A stretch of 17,767 nt of DNA from Betaproteobacteria bacterium (GTDB lineage Bacteria > Pseudomonadota > Gammaproteobacteria > Burkholderiales > Burkholderiaceae_C). The first letter of the stretch is position 1; each line of letters begins with the position of its first letter. Both the position numbers and the translations under genes were made by a program. Positions 6,507 to 15,321 of this stretch are shown one piece after another. The stretch lies in NCBI GenBank assembly GCA_009922295.1, contig RFWA01000014.1:1-17767 (forward strand). Reading direction: 5' to 3'. Under the pieces are notes generated by a model. That model was not told the origin of the DNA. It did no database searches and saw only the letters and a program-made list of their open reading frames with translations.

Positions 6507-6559
6507 GGTGGATTGGTATTCTATGGGTCGTGGCGTACGGCGGGTGTTTGAGCGCCTAC

Positions 6560-9500
6560 TCAGTCGTAACGCAGCGTAAAAATCAGGTCGACCGCGCTTT
6601 GTTCGCCGGTTTGCGCGCGCAGCGTCAGGCGGCGCGACAGGTCAAAGAAGACGTAGAGCGTTCCCAGTGTGCCGGCTAGACTGCGCTCGTAGGCCACATA
6701 AAAATCGCGTGACAAGCGTTTGCCCAGTGTGACCGATGCGCCGGTGGTCGTGCCGTCGGCGTTGTTGATGCTGCCGCGCATGGTCACTTCGTCCAGGCCC
6801 AACGCTTGTCCGAGGCTGCCGGGCAAGCCCCGTCCAGTGCCGCCGAGCAGGGCCAAGGCGGCTTGCTGCAAAACCGCTGCCTCGGCGCCACCGGTACCGG
6901 CACCGCGACCGAGCACCAACCAGGCCAGTTTTTCGGCCTCAGGCAGCTCGGGTTCGGCATACAGGCGCACCACCGGAGCCACGGCAGTGCCGGTGATCTG
7001 CACGCCGACGCGCTGTTGCAGGTTGGGCCGGATCGCCAGAATGTCGAGCGACGGATTGTCAAAGGGACCGGTAAAACGCAGCAGCCCTGCTTCGATCTCG
7101 AGCTGTTGACCGTAGGCCTTGTAGCTGCCCTGTACGGTGCGCAATTCGCCACGCAACAGGGGCGCCAGGCTGCGTTCGTTGGCATTGCGCAGGGTAACGT
7201 TGCCAGCTACCCGGGTACTTAGGCCGCGCCCACGGACCTGGAAATCCTTGCCTAGATCCAGGGTGAGCAGCACGTCTGGCCGTACCCGCAGGCTGGCCGA
7301 GGCCTTGGGGGCGGTCTCAGGACCCACCGGTTTACTCGGGCGGCGCACCTGAACGTCCTCACCGAGTTGGGGTGCGCTGTCCTCGGGCAGGATGAACAAC
7401 GCCTGATCGGCCGTGAGCGTGCCGCGCAAGGTCAGTTGGTCTGCGTCCAGGTTCGTCTTGAGCTGGCCCGAGACCACCAGCCGGCGGTCGACCCGGGCAC
7501 TGACCCTCAGGCCGCGAGCCTCGGCCACCAGCGCAACACGTAATCGGCTCAGCAGTGGCGCCGTGGTAGGGCCATCGGTCGTTGGCCAGCGCACGCTGCC
7601 GGTCACCTTGACTGTGCCTCCGCTGCTGTCAGCCAGTGGCGCACCGTTCAGGGTAAATTCCTCAATGTCCAGGCTCTGCCCGTCCAGGCGTACCCGCAAT
7701 TGGCCCTCGCTGAAGTCGACGCCATCGGCCACGGATCGCACGGCCACGTCTTGCGCTGTGAATCTGCCCCGCCATAGCGGCGCCTCAAGGGTTCCGTACA
7801 AAGTGGCATCGGCGTTCAAGGTACCGCGCAGTCGCCAACCGGGCGGCGCCAGCAGCGACCAAGCCCCCACGGGCGGCAGTTGTACCTTGAGGCTGCCGCT
7901 CAGGGGTGCCTCACCGGGCCAGCTCCATCCCGTGGGGCTGCTCTGGAGCCGGCTTTCAATGGCGGCCTGCGCTTGCCCAGCACGCTCGCTGTCCCAGTTC
8001 AATTGCAATTTGAGCTGCTCAGCGTCAATCCGCAGTTGCACGCTGGCATCCTTCACGCCAGCATTCAGGTTGCCCAGGGTACTCAAATTGCCGAAAGGGA
8101 CTTCTTCTGCCAGCAACTGCAGGTCACCGCTGCTGCGCGTCAGGCTGGCATTGAATTGAGGTCTGTCGCCACCGCGCGTCGCCCACTGCCCGCCAAACAG
8201 CAGGTTCCCCCGCAGACCCAGGTTGGCGATCTGGGTTTGTCCCAGCAGTTCCAGCCAGCCCAGTGGCAGGCCTTCAATCCGGCCCTCGCTGCGCCAGTCA
8301 GCTTGCGCCAGGGCCGGCGCGCTGGCACGGGACCAGTGCGCGGGCTGCCAAACCACCTGCGCACTACCAGGCGCTGGGCCGCTAAGCTGCAGGCTTCCAG
8401 CAGACAGGGCCAGGGTGTCGGTCTGGTTGCCGTGACGCCAGTCCAGGGTAGGGCCTTGATTGGCATGCAATACCCAGCGGCCAGGCAGGGCGGGGTTCTG
8501 CAGCGCCATTGTGGTTTGGTCCAGTTGGAACTGCCAGTGCTCCGGGTCCAAGTGTGCAGCGCGGCCTCGTGTCTGCAGCTCGATGCGTTGCCCGCCGCTT
8601 TCAAGCCGTCCACGGGCGCTAAGGCTAAGCTTGTTGAGCGGACCGCTCAGGTCGGCTTGCCAGTCTTGCAAGCGCCAGTTGGCTGCCGCAGTGTCAGGGC
8701 TGCGCAGTTCAAGGCGTGGCACTCGCAAGGCCAGTGTCAGCTGCAGGTCGCGCCCGAGCCCCTCCCAACCACCTTTCCATTGACCTTCCAGCGTCAGTTC
8801 GCCAGCGCTGGGTAAATTCAGGACCGCCGATGGCACCGTTGGCCAGCGCGCCAGCCAGCGTGCCGCAAGGGCGGCATCGGTGACTCGCACGCTCAAGTCG
8901 CCGCCTCCAGCGTTGCTGCTCAGCGCCCCCGCCAGCCTGGCGCTACCCCCCGGGTTGGTCAATTGGAGTCGGCCTTGGGCGGCTTGCGTCTGGGTGTCAA
9001 ACCGGCCCAATCCTTCCAGCCGGGCGTCGTCAGTTCGCAGATCGAGTCGGTTGAGTTGCAGCAGCGGCGCCTGCCAAAGTCCCTCAAAGCTCAGTGCCGT
9101 GAGTCGTTGACCCATCTGGCCGATGGTGCTGGTGGCGGGCGTTTTTCCTGGCCGTGCCTTTAGTTGGGCGTCAAAGGCCAGCCCTGCCGGTGACTGTGAC
9201 AGAGCCAACTCGCCGTCCAGGGCGCCAGCGACCAGTCTTGAGTGCAAGGCCTGAGGGTTGATGCCGCGTAGCGTCGCCGCCCCCCGCCATGTGGGTGCCG
9301 CACCAGCCTGAGTGGAGGAGGTCGTGAAGCTGCCACGGCCTTCCAGCTGACCCCCCGCACCTGTGGCCAGCAGAGACTCAATGGTCCAGCCGGTATTGCG
9401 GTACTGGGCGATCAGCGCGAGCTTTTCGAGCGGCAGGCCCTGCTGGTCAAGTGATGCAGTTCGCCGGTTGTCCAGTTTGACATCGGCCCGCCAGCCGGCT

Positions 9501-10405
9501 GCTGTCGGCGTGACTGTAGCGCTTCCGCTGGACTGGGTGTGTGGCGCCTGTGGCCATAACGCTGACAGGTCCAGGCCCTGCCAGTTGGCAGTGGCCTCCA
9601 GCACGGGCTGGGTCTGCCAGGGCTGCAAACGCGCCTCAATCTCGGCATGAACGTTGGCGGACTGCCGGTCTGGCGAATAAGTCTGCAGCGTCGGTTGCAG
9701 GCTGGCCTTTAGCGTCAGCTCGTCTTTGGGCCCCGCCAGGCTGCCTTGGAGTTGTGCCTCGGCTTTCAGGGTCAGGCTGCGCTGGCTGTCGGGAATGCGC
9801 GTTGGCACCGCGCCTGACGCCGACAGCGAGAGGGCCATGGGTGCACGCGCCTGCAATTCGCCCTGCAGTTGGTAGTTTCCAGAAGAAATCTGGACCTGGC
9901 CCTTGTCCAGTCTATGTTTGTAGCTATCAAATTTATAGTGACCGGAGAGCGCTTGCATCTGGAGCGGTACCGCGCCTAGCCAGTCCAGTTGGGCCACCGA
10001 AAAAGGCGCGTCCACCTTAAAGGGCAGTGGCAGCTCAGCAGGCGGGGTCGATGGACTCGATGGGTGCTTGTTTTCAATGCGCAGCGTGCGGATAGTGAGT
10101 TGGCTCAGGTTAAGCTCGCCCTGAAGCAGGGCTTGCCAGACCCAGCCGATACGCAGGTCGGTCGCCTCGATCTTCCAGCCTTCGTTTTGCCAACGCACCG
10201 TGCCGATTTGGCCACCATCGCGCAGTGAGCCGCTGACTCTATCTACCGTCAGGGTCTGACCCGCAGGCAGGTAAGGTAGGGCCAGCGACAGTGCGGTGGC
10301 CATGGAGGTCGCGGTGCCACCCCAGATCCACGCCGTCGTTGCCAAAGCCAGCAGGGCCATGGTGAAGGTAGCCACCACCGCCCACACCAGGCGCAGCAGT
10401 TTCAT
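6560..10405 (-). CDS. tamB: TamB, inner-membrane-anchored subunit of the TAM complex
   Basis: A 1281-residue protein, close to the 1259 residues of E. coli TamB. An N-terminal membrane anchor (residues 1-28, MKLLRLVWAVV...) is followed by a very long beta-rich periplasmic body and the conserved C-terminal TamB domain (about 930-1281). That domain includes GRGLSTRVAGNVTLRN, RLYAEPELPEAEKLAWLVLG and the closing DLIFTLRYD. TamB spans the periplasm and works with TamA in outer-membrane protein insertion and, as an AsmA-like bridge protein, in phospholipid transport. The ATG overlaps the tamA stop by one base (TGATG). The frame stays open 75 codons upstream, but that stretch lies entirely inside tamA and lacks a membrane anchor, so the MKLL start is chosen. 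No obvious terminator lies between its stop and the tRNA. Confidence 0.95.
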   Translation of the reverse strand: MKLLRLVWAVVATFTMALLALATTAWIWGGTATSMATALSLALPYLPAGQTLTVDRVSGSLRDGGQIGTVRWQNEGWKIEATDLRIGWVWQALLQGELNLSQLTIRTLRIENKHPSSPSTPPAELPLPFKVDAPFSVAQLDWLGAVPLQMQALSGHYKFDSYKHRLDKGQVQISSGNYQLQGELQARAPMALSLSASGAVPTRIPDSQRSLTLKAEAQLQGSLAGPKDELTLKASLQPTLQTYSPDRQSANVHAEIEARLQPWQTQPVLEATANWQGLDLSALWPQAPHTQSSGSATVTPTAAGWRADVKLDNRRTASLDQQGLPLEKLALIAQYRNTGWTIESLLATGAGGQLEGRGSFTTSSTQAGAAPTWRGAATLRGINPQALHSRLVAGALDGELALSQSPAGLAFDAQLKARPGKTPATSTIGQMGQRLTALSFEGLWQAPLLQLNRLDLRTDDARLEGLGRFDTQTQAAQGRLQLTNPGGSARLAGALSSNAGGGDLSVRVTDAALAARWLARWPTVPSAVLNLPSAGELTLEGQWKGGWEGLGRDLQLTLALRVPRLELRSPDTAAANWRLQDWQADLSGPLNKLSLSARGRLESGGQRIELQTRGRAAHLDPEHWQFQLDQTTMALQNPALPGRWVLHANQGPTLDWRHGNQTDTLALSAGSLQLSGPAPGSAQVVWQPAHWSRASAPALAQADWRSEGRIEGLPLGWLELLGQTQIANLGLRGNLLFGGQWATRGGDRPQFNASLTRSSGDLQLLAEEVPFGNLSTLGNLNAGVKDASVQLRIDAEQLKLQLNWDSERAGQAQAAIESRLQSSPTGWSWPGEAPLSGSLKVQLPPVGAWSLLAPPGWRLRGTLNADATLYGTLEAPLWRGRFTAQDVAVRSVADGVDFSEGQLRVRLDGQSLDIEEFTLNGAPLADSSGGTVKVTGSVRWPTTDGPTTAPLLSRLRVALVAEARGLRVSARVDRRLVVSGQLKTNLDADQLTLRGTLTADQALFILPEDSAPQLGEDVQVRRPSKPVGPETAPKASASLRVRPDVLLTLDLGKDFQVRGRGLSTRVAGNVTLRNANERSLAPLLRGELRTVQGSYKAYGQQLEIEAGLLRFTGPFDNPSLDILAIRPNLQQRVGVQITGTAVAPVVRLYAEPELPEAEKLAWLVLGRGAGTGGAEAAVLQQAALALLGGTGRGLPGSLGQALGLDEVTMRGSINNADGTTTGASVTLGKRLSRDFYVAYERSLAGTLGTLYVFFDLSRRLTLRAQTGEQSAVDLIFTLRYD

Positions 10406-12255
10406 CAGAAAGCAAACCCCACATTGAGGTGCAGGCGCCAGTTTTGCACGGCATGGCCATAGGCCAAGTCCAGTTGCAGTGGCCCGACTGGGCTTTTCCA
10501 GCGTAGACCGACGCCGCTGCCCAACTTGGTTTGCAAGTCGGCAGGGGCGTCCGCCACAGCGCCAACGTCGACAAACACCGCTGCCTCCCAGTCCCCTGCG
10601 CTGCCTCGCACCGTCACGGGGCGTTGCCACTCGACGCTGCCAAGCGCCAAATAGCGCCCGCCTCCCGTTTGGCCGTCAGCGCGCGTCACGCCAATGTCGC
10701 GGTAGCCATAGCCGCGGACGCTTTTGTCGCCTCCAGCAAGGAACAGCTGGGTACTCGGCAAGGTGGCGCTGACCTTAGCGAGCACCGCACCGCCTTCAGC
10801 CCGCAGTGCCAGGCGTGCGCCGTTCTGGGCGTTTCCGGCGGCGTCAGTTCCACCCAGCGGCAAAATCGCCAAGGCCCGCGCAAGCACCCTCGCAAAGGGT
10901 TGGCGTTCACTGCCCAGTGTGGTGCCGCCACCCAGTTCGACGCCCAACCCCCAGCCACTCGCCGGCAGTGGCAGGCCCACGAAACTTCTAACCGCAAACG
11001 CGTAGTTCACGCTCAGTGTTTGCGCAATCACTGGCGCGGTGTCATCGATGCTGATGGTGTCGGCTCGGTCGTATTGCAAAAAGTAGTTCCGGTCTATCTG
11101 TTCGCCATTCTGGCTGCGACCGAAGCGCAGGCGCTGGCTGTTGGCGTCAAAGCTACCCGCATGCTGGGTCTGCAACAGTGCGCCTATCACCCAGCGCGTT
11201 TGCTGGTCATCGGGTGGCGAGGTGAGGTCGGTACCAATGGACCGCGTCTCACGGTCCAGTGACAATTTGGACACTGCCCGCCAATCAAGTCCAGGCACCT
11301 TGTGGTGGGTGTGTTCAGCCGAGAGCCTGGCGCCGCCGTCGGTGCTGGCGCCGACGCCAAGCACCAGTTTTTGCAGCTGTGATTCACGCACTTGGACCCG
11401 TACCGGGGCTGTCGCTGGGTCACCCGTGGTATCCAGTGACAAAAATACCGAATCAAAGTAGCCACTGTCGGAGAGCCGTTGCTGCGCGTCCATCAGCTTG
11501 GTCAGCGTGTACTCGTTGCCAGCGGCGAGATTGGCCATTCGAGTCACCATGTCGGCATCCTGGCGCTGCAGCCCTTCAATTCGCAGCGCGCCAAACTTGA
11601 ATGCTGGACCAGAATCTAATGTGATCGACAACCGGGCACTGCCGGTTTCGGCGTCTATATCGGCCAGACTCCCGCTAAGCCGACCGGCGGGGTAGCGCTG
11701 CGTGGTCAGCTGCCGAGTCGCCTGTAATTTGGCAGCGTCCCATGCGGACTGGGTGAAGCGCGTTCCGCTGCGCAAGCGCCAATCGCTCTCAATCTGCCGC
11801 CGCTGTGCAGCCGCTGCTGGGTCGTCCCCGATTGGTCCACTAAAGGTGATTTGCACCGCTTTGACAAGCGTTGCTGGGCCAGGTGTCACACTGAGTTTGA
11901 TCCGGCGTGTCGCGCCGGGCGGCGTGGCGACACGTTCTAGGCCAATCGATGGTGCGAAGTAGCCCAGGGTGGCTGCGAGTTTGCGGGCGTCCTCTTCGGC
12001 GGCCGTCAGCAGCCGAAGCAATTCGGCGTCACCCAGATCGGTGAGCGTGCGATAACGCAGCAACTCCAAGTGGCGCGACAGCAGTTCGGTCAGTTCCGTT
12101 GGTGCGCTGATCTCGAGTTCGAAGGCGACGGGCGTTTCGCTTGCCGACCCGCCTGCAGCCACGGCTGCTTGTGCCAGACACTGAGGCGTCAAGGCCGCCA
12201 GAACGGCAAGCGCAAGCACGTTCTGCAACAAAATTGGACGCCAACGACTCATCAT
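10405..12255 (-). CDS. tamA: TamA, Omp85-family outer membrane barrel
   Basis: A 616-residue Omp85-family protein; E. coli TamA has 577. A signal peptide (residues 1-29, ending CLAQA) is followed by POTRA repeats over about residues 44-290, including LSITLDSGPAFKFGALRIEG, and a 16-strand barrel from about 300 to the end. The conserved loop-6 motif appears as RGYG at residues 514-517 (KSVRGYGYRDIG). The protein ends in Phe within a final strand (HLNVGFAF), the usual signal for outer-membrane insertion. It partners TamB, whose gene overlaps the stop by one base. It starts with two adjacent ATGs (12255, 12252) and follows the VWA gene by 58 nt on the same strand, so it may share a transcript with it. 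Confidence 0.93.
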   Translation of the reverse strand: MMSRWRPILLQNVLALAVLAALTPQCLAQAAVAAGGSASETPVAFELEISAPTELTELLSRHLELLRYRTLTDLGDAELLRLLTAAEEDARKLAATLGYFAPSIGLERVATPPGATRRIKLSVTPGPATLVKAVQITFSGPIGDDPAAAAQRRQIESDWRLRSGTRFTQSAWDAAKLQATRQLTTQRYPAGRLSGSLADIDAETGSARLSITLDSGPAFKFGALRIEGLQRQDADMVTRMANLAAGNEYTLTKLMDAQQRLSDSGYFDSVFLSLDTTGDPATAPVRVQVRESQLQKLVLGVGASTDGGARLSAEHTHHKVPGLDWRAVSKLSLDRETRSIGTDLTSPPDDQQTRWVIGALLQTQHAGSFDANSQRLRFGRSQNGEQIDRNYFLQYDRADTISIDDTAPVIAQTLSVNYAFAVRSFVGLPLPASGWGLGVELGGGTTLGSERQPFARVLARALAILPLGGTDAAGNAQNGARLALRAEGGAVLAKVSATLPSTQLFLAGGDKSVRGYGYRDIGVTRADGQTGGGRYLALGSVEWQRPVTVRGSAGDWEAAVFVDVGAVADAPADLQTKLGSGVGLRWKSPVGPLQLDLAYGHAVQNWRLHLNVGFAF

Positions 12256-12313
12256 CCCGGTATTCTGACACCGCGCTGATGAGGTGGTCGTGGTCTGCTT
12301 CAGTCCGGCGCCT

Positions 12314-13492
12314 TCATTTGGTCAACAGGCGCATGGCCTCTTCAAGGCCACGAAGGGTCAGCGGGTACATACGTTGGTTCATGATTTGCTGAATCACGCT
12401 GATGCTTTGCCGGTATTGCCAGACGCCTTGAGGCTCGGGGTTGATCCACGCAAACTTGGGAAAAGCCTTGGTCAGCCGTTGCAACCATTCAACGCCGGCT
12501 TCCTCGTTGTTGTACTCCACGCTCCCACCGGGCTGCAAGATCTCATACGGACTCATGGTCGCATCACCGACAAAAATCAACTTGTAGTCCTTGTTGTACT
12601 TGCGAATGATGTCCAGCGTGGGGAATTTTTCGCTGAAGCGACGGCGGTTGTTTTTCCACATGTAGTCATAGACACAATTGTGGAAGTAATAGAACTCCAG
12701 GTGCTTGAACTCGGTCTTGCTGGCAGAAAACAGCTCCTCTACCCGCGCAATGTGCTCGTCCATGGTGCCGCCCACATCCATCAGCAGCAGCACTTTCACA
12801 TTGTTATGTCGCTCGGGCACCATTTTGATGTCCAGGTAACCGGCATTAGCTGCTGTTTGGCCTTCTCGGGCAAATTTTCTCAGCCGGCGCAGCGCCACCT
12901 TGATGTTGCGAGTGCCTAGTTCTTGGGTGTCGTCGTAATCCTTGTAGGCACGCTGGTCCCAGACCTTGACTGCGCTCTTGTTGCGGCTCTTGTCCTGACC
13001 AATCCGGATGCCTTGCGGGTTTTGCCCGAAGGCGCCGAAGGGGCTGGTGCCGCCGGTGCCAATCCACTTGCTGCCGCCCTCGTGCCGCTCCTTCTGCTCT
13101 TCAAAACGCTTTTTCAGGGTTTCCATGAGCTCGTCCCAGCCCATCTTTTCAATTTTGGCGCGCTCCTCGGGGCTCAAGTTAAGTTCGAGGTTTTTGCGCA
13201 ACCATTCGAGCGGAATGTCCCGGGTGAAGTCGGCGATGGCCTCCACGCCCTTGAAGTAGCTGCCAAAGGCACGGTCAAATTTGTCGTAATTCTTCTCGTC
13301 CTTCACCAGGGTGGTGCGACTGAGGTAGTAAAAATCGTCAATCTTGTAGCCTGTGCCTTCGGCGCCGTCCAACTGGGTGGCTGCATTCGGACCCACCACG
13401 CCCTTTTGCAGGGCTTCAAGCAGGGTCAGGAACTCCTTGACCGACACCGGTAACTTGGCTGAACGCAGCGTGTAGAAAAAATCGATCAGCAT
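12314..13492 (-). CDS. VWA-domain protein of the CoxE-like type, MoxR partner
   Basis: A 392-residue soluble protein. The N-terminal half (1-200) is helical and charged and resembles CoxE-like VWA proteins (LPVSVKEFLTLLEAL, DDFYYLSRTTLVKDE). A Gly-rich linker spans about 139-165. The von Willebrand A domain begins at NNVKVLLLMDVGGTMDEH (230-247). Its metal site is altered: Asp239-Val-Gly-Gly-Thr243 in place of DxSxS, with a later Asp310 in FVGDATMS. Such proteins work with MoxR-type AAA+ ATPases as metal-insertion or complex-maturation factors; the client here is unknown. The MoxR gene lies three genes upstream in the same direction (14367-15221), separated by a small membrane protein and a GNAT gene. 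No signal peptide or membrane segment is visible. Confidence 0.88.
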   Translation of the reverse strand: MLIDFFYTLRSAKLPVSVKEFLTLLEALQKGVVGPNAATQLDGAEGTGYKIDDFYYLSRTTLVKDEKNYDKFDRAFGSYFKGVEAIADFTRDIPLEWLRKNLELNLSPEERAKIEKMGWDELMETLKKRFEEQKERHEGGSKWIGTGGTSPFGAFGQNPQGIRIGQDKSRNKSAVKVWDQRAYKDYDDTQELGTRNIKVALRRLRKFAREGQTAANAGYLDIKMVPERHNNVKVLLLMDVGGTMDEHIARVEELFSASKTEFKHLEFYYFHNCVYDYMWKNNRRRFSEKFPTLDIIRKYNKDYKLIFVGDATMSPYEILQPGGSVEYNNEEAGVEWLQRLTKAFPKFAWINPEPQGVWQYRQSISVIQQIMNQRMYPLTLRGLEEAMRLLTK

Positions 13493-13511
13493 GATGCTCT
13501 ATCCCTCTTGA

Positions 13512-14135
13512 TCAGGCTCCTGCCAAAGGCGTGCGCGGCTTGCTCAACTGGTAATTTAAATGAGCACGCACCGTAGGCCACTCTGGCGCGGTCACGCTGT
13601 AAACGCAGGTGTCGCGCAAAGTACCTTTGGCATCAGGGTGCGGGTTCACTTGGTGGCTACGAAGCACGCCGTCCAGCTTGGCCCCTAGTCGCTCAATGCC
13701 GGCACGACTTTGCTGGTTGAAGAAATGGGTGCGGAATTCAACGGCGATACATTGCAGTTGCTCAAAGGCATGCTGCAGCAGCAGCATTTTGCATTCGGTG
13801 TTGAGTGCCGTGCGCTGCACGCGCCGGCGGTACCAGGTGGAGCCAATTTCTACACGTCGGTTGCCGTTGTCGATGTTCATGTAAGTGGTCAAGCCCACGG
13901 CTTTGCCGGTGGCGTTCTCGATCACGGCGAATGGCAGCATGGCGCCTTGGTCCTGCAGACCGAGGCGCCGCTTGATTTCGGCTGCTACGCCTTCCGGGGT
14001 CGGAATCGCCGTGTACCACAGGCGCCAGAGCTCGCCGTCCAGGACGGCTTCGACCAAGTCATCGTGGTGCTCGATGACCAGAGGCACCAACGTCGCGTAT
14101 TGACCGGTCAGTGTGACAGGTTGGCACAAAAACAT
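13512..14135 (-). CDS. GNAT acetyltransferase, RimJ/RimL-like
   Basis: A 207-residue protein of the GNAT superfamily. The visible signatures are the N-terminal LVPLVIEHHDDLVEAV, the central strand LPFAVIENATGKAVGLTTYMNID (about 67-89), VEIGSTWYRRRVQRTALN (95-112, the acetyl-CoA region with a loosely kept R/QxxGxA loop), and the back-half VEFRTHFFNQQSRAGIERLGAKLDGVLR. This arrangement is typical of RimJ/RimL-type enzymes, which acetylate protein N-termini or small amines; the substrate is not predictable. It lies between the small membrane protein (2 nt upstream) and the VWA gene (19 nt downstream), and a GGGAAC ribosome site precedes the ATG. Its presence within the MoxR/VWA pair may reflect co-transcription only. 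Confidence 0.88.
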   Translation of the reverse strand: MFLCQPVTLTGQYATLVPLVIEHHDDLVEAVLDGELWRLWYTAIPTPEGVAAEIKRRLGLQDQGAMLPFAVIENATGKAVGLTTYMNIDNGNRRVEIGSTWYRRRVQRTALNTECKMLLLQHAFEQLQCIAVEFRTHFFNQQSRAGIERLGAKLDGVLRSHQVNPHPDAKGTLRDTCVYSVTAPEWPTVRAHLNYQLSKPRTPLAGA

Positions 14136-14137
14136 GT

Positions 14138-14356
14138 CTAGTTCCCTTTGTTGTTGAGCGCACGTCGCCAGCGCCGAGCCACTTGAAGGCCAATCCCGCC
14201 GCCCAAGCCGACAGCTACGATAGCCACCAGACTTTCATTGCCGTAGCCTGGCGTCATCAGGTCGAAGCCGGCCAGTTTGGCCAGCCAGAACGCGGCAAGA
14301 GCCCCGCCAACAAAGCCCACGGCATCCGACAGGCCTTCAACAAGCAAGGGGTTCAC
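14138..14356 (-). CDS. Small two-helix membrane protein, unknown function
   Basis: A 72-residue protein I do not recognise. It has two probable transmembrane segments, residues about 12-31 (AVGFVGGALAAFWLAKLAGF) and 43-58 (SLVAIVAVGLGGGIGL), the second followed by a basic tail (ARRWRRALNNKGN) that should face the cytoplasm. Both helices are rich in Gly and Ala. I chose the GTG at 14356 because it avoids overlap with the MoxR gene and has a GAGA 8 nt upstream; the frame extends to a TTG at 14404 that would overlap MoxR by 38 nt. It sits between the MoxR ATPase and the GNAT gene, with 10-nt and 2-nt gaps. A membrane anchor for the MoxR/VWA pair is one guess, without further support. Confidence 0.7.
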   Translation of the reverse strand: MNPLLVEGLSDAVGFVGGALAAFWLAKLAGFDLMTPGYGNESLVAIVAVGLGGGIGLQVARRWRRALNNKGN

Positions 14357-14366
14357 GGCCGGATTC

Positions 14367-15221
14367 TCAGCGGTTGTGGCGTTGCATGAACACCAGTTTC
14401 TCAAACAGGGTCACGTCTTGCTCGTTTTTCAGCAGGGCACCGACCAGGGGCGGCACTGCGACCTTGTCGTCCTTGGTCTGTAGCGCTTCCAGCGGAATGT
14501 CTTCGGCCAGTAACAGTTTCAGCCAGTCCAGCAATTCGCTGGTTGAGGGCTTCTTTTTCAGACCGGGCAGGTTGCGGACGTCGTAGAAGGTTTTCATGGC
14601 CGCAGTCAGCAGCTCCTTCTTCAGGCTGGGGAAATGGACGTCCACGATGCTTTGCATGGTGACCGCGTCAGGAAACTTGATGTAATGGAAAAAGCAGCGC
14701 CGCAAAAAGGCGTCCGGCAGTTCTTTCTCGTTGTTGGAGGTGATAAAAACCACGGGTCGGTTCTTGGCACGAATCAACTCGCGGGTCTCATAACAGTAGA
14801 ACTCCATGCGGTCGATCTCACGCAGCAGATCGTTCGGAAACTCGATGTCGGCCTTGTCGATTTCATCAATCAGCAGAGCGACCGGTTCTTCTGCTGTGAA
14901 GGCCTGCCACAGCACACCCTTGAGGATGTAGTTGTGAATATCTTTGACCCGCTCCCCACCGTCCAGATCGGCCAGTTGCGAGTCCCGTAGGCGGCTGACG
15001 GCGTCGTATTCATACAGACCCTGCTGGGCCTTGGTGGTGGACTTGATGTGCCACTGCAACAATGGCATTTTGAGCGCACCGGCGACTTCCTCCGCTAGCA
15101 TGGTTTTGCCGGTGCCGGGCTCGCCTTTGACCAGGAGTGGCCGTTGAAGGGTGATGGCCGCGTTGACGGACAACATCAAATCCTGGGTCGCGACGTAGTT
15201 GGGAGTACCTTGGAATTTCAT
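14367..15221 (-). CDS. MoxR-family AAA+ ATPase
   Basis: A 284-residue AAA+ ATPase. Walker A GEPGTGKT is at residues 33-40, Walker B ALLIDEID at 115-122, sensor 1 TSNN at 161-164 and an arginine-finger type LRR at 173-175. The length and the N-terminal YVATQDLMLSVNAAITLQRPLLVKG are typical of the MoxR branch that pairs with VWA proteins (CoxD/CoxE-like). Such pairs use ATP to remodel or load metal into client enzymes. It is the first gene of a minus-strand run that includes the VWA partner at 12314-13492 and continues into tamAB. Its start is set by the ATG at 15221; the ribosome site is weak. It diverges from the cytochrome c4 gene across a 100-bp gap. Confidence 0.93.
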   Translation of the reverse strand: MKFQGTPNYVATQDLMLSVNAAITLQRPLLVKGEPGTGKTMLAEEVAGALKMPLLQWHIKSTTKAQQGLYEYDAVSRLRDSQLADLDGGERVKDIHNYILKGVLWQAFTAEEPVALLIDEIDKADIEFPNDLLREIDRMEFYCYETRELIRAKNRPVVFITSNNEKELPDAFLRRCFFHYIKFPDAVTMQSIVDVHFPSLKKELLTAAMKTFYDVRNLPGLKKKPSTSELLDWLKLLLAEDIPLEALQTKDDKVAVPPLVGALLKNEQDVTLFEKLVFMQRHNR

Positions 15222-15233
15222 GGTGGGGGCTTG

Positions 15234-15252
15234 ACTGGCGCAGGGCGCCGGT
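15234..15252. repeat. Short hairpin-forming inverted repeat in the MoxR/cytochrome c4 intergenic region
   Basis: ACTGGCGC and GCGCCGGT form an 8-bp stem (one T-G pair) with an AGG loop, 13 nt upstream of the MoxR start. On the minus strand it would sit in the MoxR leader. It could be an operator or a leader hairpin; there is no U run for a terminator. Confidence 0.35.
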
Positions 15253-15271
15253 AACAGGGGTTAGTGGCCGA

Positions 15272-15277
15272 TATAAT
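15272..15277 (+). promoter_or_regulatory. Candidate -10 box for the cytochrome c4 gene
   Basis: A perfect TATAAT lies 45 nt before the ATG of the plus-strand cytochrome gene. No good -35 hexamer is found 16-18 nt upstream (the sequence there is close to CGGTAA), so an activator or another mode of recognition may be needed. This is a single-box call. Confidence 0.4.
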
Positions 15278-15321
15278 GAAGCGCTGTTGTACCTCAAACA
15301 CCGGTCGATTGTCCTCCCAAA

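Noticed and set aside
10406..10630. Upstream extension of tamB by 75 codons
   Set aside because: Lies wholly within tamA in another frame and would bury the membrane anchor; MKLL start is coupled by TGATG to tamA.
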